From an uncultured Pelagibacterales bacterium (GTDB taxonomy: Bacteria; Pseudomonadota; Alphaproteobacteria; Pelagibacterales; Pelagibacteraceae): 6,813 bases of DNA. Below the pieces are notes generated by a model, which saw only the letters and a list, made by a program, of their open reading frames with translations, ran no database searches and was not told where the DNA came from. This document shows positions 1 to 5,006 of this stretch, in pieces. Numbering within the stretch: position 1 is the stretch's first letter; the number at the start of each line of letters is the position of its first letter. The stretch spans positions 1 through 6,813 of the forward strand of contig CAJVZX010000039.1 of assembly GCA_913020625.1 (NCBI GenBank), in the 5' to 3' direction. The translations under genes and the position numbers were made by a program.

Positions 1-34
1 TGTAAAAAGCGTTATAGAATATTGTCTTAAGTAA

Positions 35-559
35 TTAAGGTAATTGAAGTGGATTATCTGTATTTTCGTTTAAATAAAGTATAACTGAAGCCCTGTCTTT
101 TTCTTTTTTTAATCCAGCATAACTCATCTTGGTACCCTTAATATAATCTTTCGGTTTAATTAGAAAAGAATTTAAAGTTTCAAAATTCCACTCTCCACCA
201 AATTCAGCAAAAGCTTTTGAATATTTATAATCATTTAAAAATCCTATTGGCTTACCCACCACAGCCCATAAAGCTGGTCCAATTTTATTACCACCACCTT
301 CTTTTATGGAATGACAAGATTTGCACACAGAAAAGATTTTTTTTCCATGATCAACAGTTCCCATAGCTAATAAAGCTTTTATATCCACATCTCCTTCAGT
401 AGGTTTTGCTTCAACAGTTTGACTGACATTTTTTTCTTCAATTTTAAAAGCCGTTTTTGGAGCCTCTACCCTATATATAACATCAGATGATTTGTTTATT
501 ATAAATATAACAACAAAAGTTAAAAGAACGGCAGCAATTATTTGATTTAAGAACTTCAT
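35..559 (-). CDS. Membrane-anchored class I cytochrome c (CycM / cytochrome cy type)
   Basis: This 174-residue protein should carry one covalently bound heme on the periplasmic face of the inner membrane and shuttle electrons, probably from the bc1 complex to a terminal oxidase. Residues about 7-22 are a continuous hydrophobic stretch (IIAAVLLTFVVIFIIN) with no clear cleavage site, so it reads as an uncleaved signal anchor. A charged linker (about 30-60) follows, then one cytochrome c domain. The heme site CKSCH is at 79-83 (DNA 311-325), followed by the usual GP at 94-95. Met145 in KGTKMSYAGL is the probable sixth heme ligand. The C-terminal helix containing ILYLNENT is also typical. Length suits the CycM-like family. 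It starts at ATG with no Shine-Dalgarno and is divergent from kdsB. The fold is certain; the precise electron partners are inferred. Confidence 0.9.
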   Translation of the reverse strand: MKFLNQIIAAVLLTFVVIFIINKSSDVIYRVEAPKTAFKIEEKNVSQTVEAKPTEGDVDIKALLAMGTVDHGKKIFSVCKSCHSIKEGGGNKIGPALWAVVGKPIGFLNDYKYSKAFAEFGGEWNFETLNSFLIKPKDYIKGTKMSYAGLKKEKDRASVILYLNENTDNPLQLP

Positions 560-616
560 ATAATTATAAATATTAAGAATCTATACTAGAAAAATGCAAA
601 ATTAAGAAATATAAAC

Positions 617-645
617 TTGCGTCTGTTAGACGCATTAATTGTAAT
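617..645 (+). promoter_or_regulatory. Candidate kdsB promoter (TTGCGT - 17 - TGTAAT)
   Basis: TTGCGT at 617-622 and TGTAAT at 640-645 are separated by exactly 17 bases. The -10 matches TATAAT at 5 of 6 positions and the -35 matches TTGACA at 3 of 6. Transcription would begin near 652, leaving a leader of only about 9 bases before the kdsB ATG, which fits the lack of a ribosome binding site. The -35 box would overlap the left arm of the hairpin at 618-634, so a protein bound to that palindrome could block it. This is inferred and weak. Confidence 0.25.
618..634. repeat. Perfect 7-bp inverted repeat with 3-base loop
   Basis: TGCGTCT (618-624) and AGACGCA (628-634) are exact reverse complements around GTT. 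Four of the seven pairs are G-C, unusual for an intergenic stretch that is otherwise almost all A and T. It lies between two divergently transcribed starts, so it cannot be an ordinary terminator for either flanking gene. It is either a small operator palindrome or an RNA hairpin in one leader. It is not followed by a T-run on the plus strand. Confidence 0.6.
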
Positions 646-660
646 TTAATAATAGAAAAT

Positions 661-1398
661 ATGTCGAAAACATTAATAATAATTCCTTCTAGGCTTAAAG
701 CAACAAGACTTCCTGGAAAACCTTTAAAATTAATAAATAATATTCCTATGATTGTTCAGGTTTATAATAGGGCCGTTGAATCAAAAGTGGGTGAGGTTTA
801 TGTTGCAACTCCAGACAAAGAAATAGACAATGTAATCAAAAAAGCCCATGGAAATTCTGTCATTACAACTAATAACCCTCTAACTGGCACAGATCGTGTT
901 TGGGAAGCTTGTAAAAAATTAGATATAAAAGGGGTTGATTTTATAATTAATCTTCAAGGAGATTCTCCAAATCTTAATCCAAAAATAATAGCACAACTTG
1001 ATAATTTGATGAGAAAAACCAATTCGGAAATTGGAACTTTGGCTGCTAAAATTATAGACGATAAAGAAATTGTAGATCCTAATATTGTGAAAGTAAAAAC
1101 TAGCAAACCACTAAATGATAATAACTTTGTAAGATCAGAAAATTTTTTTAGAACAAATGAAATAAAAAATATATCAAATATTTACCATCATATTGGATTA
1201 TATAGTTTTACGCACAGTGCTTTAAACGGGTATATAAATTTAAGTAGGTCAGAAAATGAAAAAATTAGAAGCCTTGAACAAATGAGATTACTAGATAACA
1301 ATATTAATATAAATTGTGGTCTTGCTTCTTCATTGCCTCTTAGTGTAGATGCTCCTAATGAACTTGAAAAAATAAGAAAAATCATGGAGTATAAGTAA
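661..1398 (+). CDS. kdsB: CMP-Kdo synthetase (3-deoxy-manno-octulosonate cytidylyltransferase), divergent
   Basis: It couples a 3-deoxy-octulosonate sugar to CMP from CTP in the cytoplasm, supplying activated sugar for the lipopolysaccharide inner core. The 245-residue length is close to the E. coli enzyme (248). Seen in order: the nucleotide-binding signature PSRLKATRLPGKPL at 9-22, GTDR at 76-79, the metal-binding region LQGD at 98-101, HHIGLYSF at 176-183, LEQMRLL at 205-211, and SVDAPNELEKI at 228-238, which matches the family VDTPxDLE motif. Two signatures are altered: the usual GDEP is GDSP, and the expected FSRxxIP loop is replaced by a short VRSENFFR around 157-164. Substrate could therefore be Kdo or a related sugar. 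It starts at ATG with no Shine-Dalgarno and sits 8 bases ahead of pheA, so the two are probably co-transcribed. Confidence 0.87.
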   Translation: MSKTLIIIPSRLKATRLPGKPLKLINNIPMIVQVYNRAVESKVGEVYVATPDKEIDNVIKKAHGNSVITTNNPLTGTDRVWEACKKLDIKGVDFIINLQGDSPNLNPKIIAQLDNLMRKTNSEIGTLAAKIIDDKEIVDPNIVKVKTSKPLNDNNFVRSENFFRTNEIKNISNIYHHIGLYSFTHSALNGYINLSRSENEKIRSLEQMRLLDNNININCGLASSLPLSVDAPNELEKIRKIMEYK

Positions 1399-1406
1399 TA
1401 AAATTT

Positions 1407-2234
1407 ATGAAAATTCTTTACCAGGGCTCACCCGGAGCTTACAGTCATATGGCAGCTTTAGAAGTCTATCCAAATGCAAAAATTATTCCCTGCAAAACGT
1501 TTGACGAATGTTTTAGCAAAGCTATTGAAGATGAAAAAGTTAGAATTATAATACCTGAATCAAACAGAATTACAGGTAACATAGGAGTTGAATATTTAAT
1601 TTTTAAATATCGTTTAAATATTTATGCAGAACATTTTCACCCAGTTCAACATAATTTATTAGGATTACCCGGATCAAAAACGAAAGATATAAAACATGTT
1701 TTTTCACACGCTCAAGCCTTATCACAATCATCAAGCTTTATTAAAAAAAATAAACTTATTGAAAATGTAAGAGCAGATACGGCAGGAAGTGCAGAATACA
1801 TAGCTTCAAATAAAAAAAGAGATGAAGCTGCTATAGCATCAAAACTTAGTGCTAAAATTTATAATTTAGACATACTGGAATCTAACATTGAAAATGAAAA
1901 AGGAAATGTTACTCGTTTTTTAATAATGGGGAAATTAACTCTACAACCAGAGTTGAAAGAAAAAAAATATATTACCTCTTTTTTATTTAAATTAAAAGAC
2001 AAACCAGCAGCTTTGTATTCTGCGCTTTCAGGTTTTGCTATTCAGGGCGTTAATTTAACCAAACTTCAGAGCTACCCTGAAAAAAATTCTTTTACATCTT
2101 ACTTTTTTCTTTGTGATTTAGATGGCCATATAGAGGAACCAAAAGTTAAAAAATCACTTGAAGAATTAGGATTTCATTGTGAAGATTTTCACGTATTAGG
2201 TGTTTTTGAGGCAGATAAATTTCGTGAAAAATAA
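1407..2234 (+). CDS. pheA: Prephenate dehydratase with C-terminal ACT domain
   Basis: It decarboxylates and dehydrates prephenate to phenylpyruvate, the committed step to phenylalanine. There is no chorismate mutase domain, so this is the stand-alone type common in alphaproteobacteria. The N-terminal signature YQGSPGAYSHMAA is at 5-17. The FSHAQALSQS segment is at 99-108. The TRF motif, whose threonine is catalytic in the family, is at 169-171. Residues about 188-272 form an ACT domain (LFKLKDKPAALYSALSGFAIQGVNLTKLQSYP) that usually gives phenylalanine feedback inhibition; the regulatory ESRP motif reads QSYP here. The conserved PxENSxxG motif is PESNRITG at 50-57, keeping the Asn but replacing Glu with Ser and Ser with Arg. 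Length (275) is normal. It follows kdsB by 8 bases, probably in one operon. Confidence 0.9.
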   Translation: MKILYQGSPGAYSHMAALEVYPNAKIIPCKTFDECFSKAIEDEKVRIIIPESNRITGNIGVEYLIFKYRLNIYAEHFHPVQHNLLGLPGSKTKDIKHVFSHAQALSQSSSFIKKNKLIENVRADTAGSAEYIASNKKRDEAAIASKLSAKIYNLDILESNIENEKGNVTRFLIMGKLTLQPELKEKKYITSFLFKLKDKPAALYSALSGFAIQGVNLTKLQSYPEKNSFTSYFFLCDLDGHIEEPKVKKSLEELGFHCEDFHVLGVFEADKFREK

Positions 2235-2251
2235 ATTTTTTCATACTTTTA

Positions 2252-2281
2252 TTGTGGATAAGAAAACATAACTGATATAAT
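2252..2281 (+). promoter_or_regulatory. ffs promoter with perfect extended -10
   Basis: A perfect TATAAT at 2276-2281 is preceded by TGA (2273-2275), forming an extended -10. A -35-like TTGTGG is at 2252-2257, an 18-base spacing. The predicted start, seven bases past the -10, is G2288, exactly the first base of the SRP RNA terminal stem. This agreement between promoter and RNA end makes it the most convincing promoter in the window. It may also feed dnaX by read-through. Confidence 0.75.
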
Positions 2282-2287
2282 AAAAAT

Positions 2288-2375
2288 GGAGGCTAGAGGT
2301 GAGTGCACCTTGAACCCGCCCAGATCTTAACGGAAGCAAGCGTAGAGAGTGTTATTCAGGTTCTAGTCTCCTTTT
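2288..2375 (+). ncRNA. ffs: Small bacterial signal recognition particle RNA (4.5S-type)
   Basis: This RNA binds Ffh and guides ribosomes making membrane proteins to FtsY. Seen: GGAGGCTAGA (2288-2297) pairs with TCTAGTCTCC (2362-2371) across 10 positions with one G-U. TTGAA (2310-2314) pairs with TTCAG (2355-2359), and CGC (2317-2319) with GCG (2340-2342). The Ffh-binding internal loop is CAGA (2321-2324) opposite AGCA (2335-2338), against the family CAGG/AGCA. The apical stem TCT/GGA closes the tetraloop UAAC (2328-2331), a URRC-type loop instead of the common GGAA. GGTG-AGTG-CACC (2298-2309) could form a side hairpin. TTTT follows the terminal stem. Its place directly before dnaX-ybaB-recR matches B. 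subtilis, where the SRP RNA gene precedes dnaX. Pairing was done by hand. Confidence 0.88.
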
Positions 2376-2383
2376 AAAAAAAT

Positions 2384-4066
2384 ATGAGTGAAATTAAATC
2401 AAAAGTTTTAGCCTTAAAATATAGACCACAAACATTTGATGATTTGATTGGTCATCAAGTAATGTGTGATACGATTAAAAACAGTATTCGAACAAGCAAT
2501 ATTGCAAATGCATTCCTCTTAACAGGAATACGAGGAATCGGGAAAACTAGTACAGCTCGAATCATAAGCAAATCTATAAATTGCAAAAATGGATTTGAAA
2601 ATATTTGTAAAGAAAATTATTGTGAAAATTGTGAAGCTATTTCAAATTCAAATTCACTTGATACAATAGAGTATGACGCTGCTTCGCAATCTGGCGTAGA
2701 TCAAATTAGAGAAATTCTAGATTTTTGTAGATTTCCACCAAGTACAAGCAAGTATAAAATTATAATTTTAGATGAGTGCCACATGTTAAGTAAAAGTGCT
2801 TCAAATGCATTACTGAAAACGCTCGAAGAACCAGAAAAATTTCTTAAATTTATTTTGTGTACGACAGAACTTAGAAAGGTACCCATTACTATAGTAAGTC
2901 GTTGCCAGCGCTTCGATTTGGGTCGTGTCAAGTTTCAAATATTATTTGATTACCTTAAAAATATTACTAAAAAAGAAGGAGGAAATATTTCAGACGAAGC
3001 CCTGAAATTAATCGTAAAAATTTCCGAAGGTTCATGCAGAGATGGCCTAAGTTTACTTGATCGTGCTCTTCTCACCCAGAAGTTAGAAAAAAAAGAACTA
3101 GACTTAAATTTGGCACAAAAAATATTTGGACATTTTAATAAATCTCATTTAATTGAATTATTAAATTTAGTACTTCAAGGAAAAGAAAAAGAAGCTATTT
3201 TAGCTTATAGAAAAATATCAGACCAAGGAATTTTCCCATCAATTTTTTTGAACGACTTTTGTGAAATTATTTATTATTTAAAAAATTTCAAGATATTTGG
3301 AAAAAATGAAATTAATTTTACATTAAATGATGATGAGTCAAAAGAGTTGGAGAAAATTGCAAATAGCTTAGATAATGAAACATTAATAATGTTTTGGCAA
3401 TTTACACTTAAATCAATAGAAGAATTAAATATGGTTACAAATCAAGATTTATTAGTTGAAATGTTTTTAATTAGACTAATTTATTTAAAACAAATTCCTA
3501 AACTAGATGATTTATTAAGTGATCTGGAGAATACAAAAGATATTAAATCTACTGTTAATATAGAAAATAGTAATTTTACATCATCAATAGAAGACAAAAC
3601 AGAGTCAAATAATACACCGAAATCTTTAGATCAAATAAAAAATGTTGCTCAAGAAAAAAAAGAAGAATTATCAAAATTACAACCCTCTCTTAATAATTCA
3701 TTTTTAAATATTCAAAATTTTGAAGAATTACTTTCAGTTTGTACAAAGAAAAGAGAACTTAAAATAAAATTTGATCTTGAAAAAAACGTAAGATTAATAA
3801 AATTTGAAAAGGGATTAATAGAAATTGAATCTAGTAATGATTTTGATAAAGATTTTATAAAAAATTTATCTCATAAATTATATAAATGGACAAATTATCG
3901 ATGGATTATAACTTTATCTCAATCAAAAGGTAGACTTACAAAAAATCAAGTTGAGACTAATAAAAATAAGGAAATTTTAGAACGTGTCAAAAAGACTGAA
4001 GACTACAGAAAGATTCTTGAGAATTTTCCAGATGCACAATTAATCAATATAGAAGAACAGGATTAA
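2384..4066 (+). CDS. dnaX: DNA polymerase III clamp loader subunit tau (DnaX)
   Basis: DnaX is the ATPase of the clamp loader that opens the beta sliding clamp, and as tau it ties polymerase cores and helicase together at the replication fork. The N-terminal family signature LALKYRPQTFDDLIG is at 9-23. Walker A is GIRGIGKT at 48-55. Zinc ligands are Cys67, Cys75, Cys80 and Cys83. Walker B/DExH is ILDECH at 128-133. Sensor 1 lies near TTE 160-162, the SRC arginine finger at 172-174, and sensor 2 near GSCRDG 216-221. Residues about 230-370 fit the collar domain. A polar linker (about 380-435) leads to a basic C-terminal domain. At 560 residues it is shorter than E. coli tau (643). The linker carries an A_AAA_AAA heptamer that could yield a gamma-like product. 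The ATG lies 9 bases after the SRP RNA, without a Shine-Dalgarno. Confidence 0.96.
   Translation: MSEIKSKVLALKYRPQTFDDLIGHQVMCDTIKNSIRTSNIANAFLLTGIRGIGKTSTARIISKSINCKNGFENICKENYCENCEAISNSNSLDTIEYDAASQSGVDQIREILDFCRFPPSTSKYKIIILDECHMLSKSASNALLKTLEEPEKFLKFILCTTELRKVPITIVSRCQRFDLGRVKFQILFDYLKNITKKEGGNISDEALKLIVKISEGSCRDGLSLLDRALLTQKLEKKELDLNLAQKIFGHFNKSHLIELLNLVLQGKEKEAILAYRKISDQGIFPSIFLNDFCEIIYYLKNFKIFGKNEINFTLNDDESKELEKIANSLDNETLIMFWQFTLKSIEELNMVTNQDLLVEMFLIRLIYLKQIPKLDDLLSDLENTKDIKSTVNIENSNFTSSIEDKTESNNTPKSLDQIKNVAQEKKEELSKLQPSLNNSFLNIQNFEELLSVCTKKRELKIKFDLEKNVRLIKFEKGLIEIESSNDFDKDFIKNLSHKLYKWTNYRWIITLSQSKGRLTKNQVETNKNKEILERVKKTEDYRKILENFPDAQLINIEEQD
3655..3693 (+). other. Candidate -1 frameshift site and early stop in dnaX
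   Basis: Codons 424-427 read GAA AAA AAA GAA, giving an A_AAA_AAA slippery heptamer at 3655-3661 inside an eight-A run (3654-3661). A -1 slip there adds ten residues (RRIIKITTLS) and stops at TAA 3691-3693. The product would be about 436 residues, against 431 for E. coli gamma, and would keep the ATPase and collar domains while losing the tau tail. I see no strong downstream hairpin and no Shine-Dalgarno-like stimulator. An identical eight-A run occurs earlier in the gene, so coincidence is possible. Confidence 0.35.
4058..4062 (+). promoter_or_regulatory. Ribosome binding site for ybaB (CAGGA)
   Basis: CAGGA ends 8 bases before the GTG at 4071, a good Shine-Dalgarno spacing, and sits inside the last codons of dnaX. 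It supports the GTG start, the only non-ATG start among the complete genes here. It is also the only recognisable Shine-Dalgarno sequence I found in the window. Confidence 0.5.
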
Positions 4067-4070
4067 TTCA

Positions 4071-4391
4071 GTGACCGATTTCTCAAAAATATTAGAAAAT
4101 GCAAAGAAAATGCAATCCAAAATGAAGGAGTCTCAAGATAAAATCAAAGCACTTGAGCTAGAAGGCTATGCGGCTGGAGGAAGTGTTAAAGTTATGCTTA
4201 ATGGCGAAGGTGAAATGATAAAATTATTTATATCGCCCGAAACACTGAAAGAGAGTAAAGAAATTATTGAAGATTTAATTATAGCAGCCCACAATGATGC
4301 TAAACAAAAAATTAAATTAAAAACTTCAGAAGAGTTATCCAAAATAACTGGTGGCGTAACTCTTCCTCCAGGATTTAAATTTCCATTTTAA
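4071..4391 (+). CDS. ybaB: YbaB/EbfC family nucleoid-associated DNA-binding protein
   Basis: Members of this family are small dimeric proteins that bind DNA and are linked to nucleoid organisation and, through their gene neighbourhood, to recombination. The 106 residues match the family's usual length of about 105-110. The N-terminal helix is charged and amphipathic (KILENAKKMQSKMKESQDKIKALELEG, about 5-31). The core GYAAGGSVKVMLNGEGEMIKL follows, then a second long helix with IAAHNDAKQKI. The tail LPPGFKFPF corresponds to the family's usual terminal G(L/F)KLPF. Translation begins at GTG four bases after the dnaX stop, and recR starts three bases after this gene ends, so the three genes form one tight operon. 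Confidence 0.93.
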   Translation: MTDFSKILENAKKMQSKMKESQDKIKALELEGYAAGGSVKVMLNGEGEMIKLFISPETLKESKEIIEDLIIAAHNDAKQKIKLKTSEELSKITGGVTLPPGFKFPF

Positions 4392-4394
4392 CTA

Positions 4395-4997
4395 ATGTCA
4401 AATAGTATTCCAGAGATAGAAGAATTAATTAAATTAATTTCTAAATTTCCAGGACTTGGTTCTAAATCAGCTAAAAGAATAGTTTTAAGATTAATTAATA
4501 ACAGAGAAGAATTAATAAAACCTCTTACCAATACATTAGCAGCAGTTTATAAAAATGTTCAACGTTGTAGAAATTGTGGGAATTTAAAATCTACTAATGA
4601 TAAGTGTACATGTGCTGAAAAAAAATATAATCAAATTTGTGTAGTAGAAAATATAGCCGATATGTGGGTTATAGAAGGATCTGGAATATATAAGGGATAT
4701 TATCATATCTTGGGTGGAACGCTTTCTGCTATGGATAATAAAAAAGAGGATGATTTATTAATACCTTCTCTTGTAAATAGAGCCAAAAATGAATCAATTG
4801 ATGAAATTATTTTAGCACTAAGCGCGTCAGTAGAAGGTTCTACTACTGCACATTATATTCAGGATAATCTTAAAGGTTTAAATGTTAAAATATCCAAATT
4901 AGCTCAAGGCATACCTGTTGGAGGAGAAATTGAATTTCTTGATGATGGAACTTTATTTTCCGCTTTTAAAAATAGAGCTCCTATAACTAAGAATTAG
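4395..4997 (+). CDS. recR: Recombination mediator protein RecR
   Basis: RecR works with RecO (and RecF) to load RecA on gapped single-stranded DNA during RecF-pathway repair. The length of 200 residues is standard. The N-terminal helix-hairpin-helix is FPGLGSKSAKRIVLRLI at 18-34. The zinc finger follows, with Cys58, Cys61, Cys71 and Cys73. A Toprim domain runs about 80-175, from ICVVENIADMWVIE (81-94; Glu85 is the Toprim glutamate) through the GGTLSAMD segment and LSASVEGSTTAHYI. The C-terminal GGEIEFLDDGTLFSAFKNR (176-194) is the usual RecR ending. The second cysteine pair is CxC (KCTCA), where most RecR proteins have CxxC. It is the last gene of the dnaX-ybaB-recR operon, and its stop overlaps the glcB stop on the other strand. 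Confidence 0.95.
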   Translation: MSNSIPEIEELIKLISKFPGLGSKSAKRIVLRLINNREELIKPLTNTLAAVYKNVQRCRNCGNLKSTNDKCTCAEKKYNQICVVENIADMWVIEGSGIYKGYYHILGGTLSAMDNKKEDDLLIPSLVNRAKNESIDEIILALSASVEGSTTAHYIQDNLKGLNVKISKLAQGIPVGGEIEFLDDGTLFSAFKNRAPITKN

Positions 4998-5006
4998 ATT
5001 TTTTTT
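4987..5006 (+). terminator. Possible weak terminator after recR
   Basis: CTAA (4987-4990) and TTAG (4994-4997) form a 4-bp stem around GAA, and eight T residues follow at 4999-5006. The stem is short and contains only one G-C pair, so it is a poor intrinsic terminator on its own. It is listed because no other candidate exists between the convergent recR and glcB genes, whose stop codons overlap. Confidence 0.22.

Larger units (their letters stand above)
560..660. promoter_or_regulatory. Divergent intergenic region between cytochrome c and kdsB
   Basis: This 101-base AT-rich gap must hold the promoters of both divergent genes. On the minus strand, TATAGA (580-585) with TTCTTA (603-608) at a 17-base spacing is a weak candidate for the cytochrome gene. 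A perfect TATAAT on the minus strand at 563-568 is too close to the ATG to act as its -10 box. Neither gene has a Shine-Dalgarno sequence here. The clearest structure is the hairpin at 618-634, listed separately. Promoter assignments are guesses from consensus matching in very AT-rich DNA. Confidence 0.45.

Noticed and set aside
26..39. CTTAA/TTAAG inverted repeat at the cytochrome c stop codon
   Set aside because: The stem is only 5 bp and nearly all A-T, with no T-run directly after it on the minus strand, so it does not qualify as a terminator.
563..568. Perfect TATAAT on the minus strand upstream of the cytochrome c gene
   Set aside because: It ends only a few bases before the ATG, so transcription would start inside the coding region. 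Such hexamers are common in DNA this AT-rich.
1188..1385. 65-codon open frame on the minus strand within kdsB
   Set aside because: It lies wholly inside the well-supported kdsB gene on the opposite strand, resembles no family I know, and is expected by chance.
2701..2931. 76-codon open frame on the minus strand within dnaX
   Set aside because: It is antisense to the conserved ATPase domain of DnaX, and its sequence is a by-product of those codons.
3087..3094. Second eight-A run in dnaX with the same A_AAA_AAA heptamer
   Set aside because: A slip here would truncate DnaX within the collar domain and give no gamma-like protein. It is better read as an ordinary Glu-Lys-Lys-Glu segment in AT-rich DNA, and it warns against over-reading the later run.
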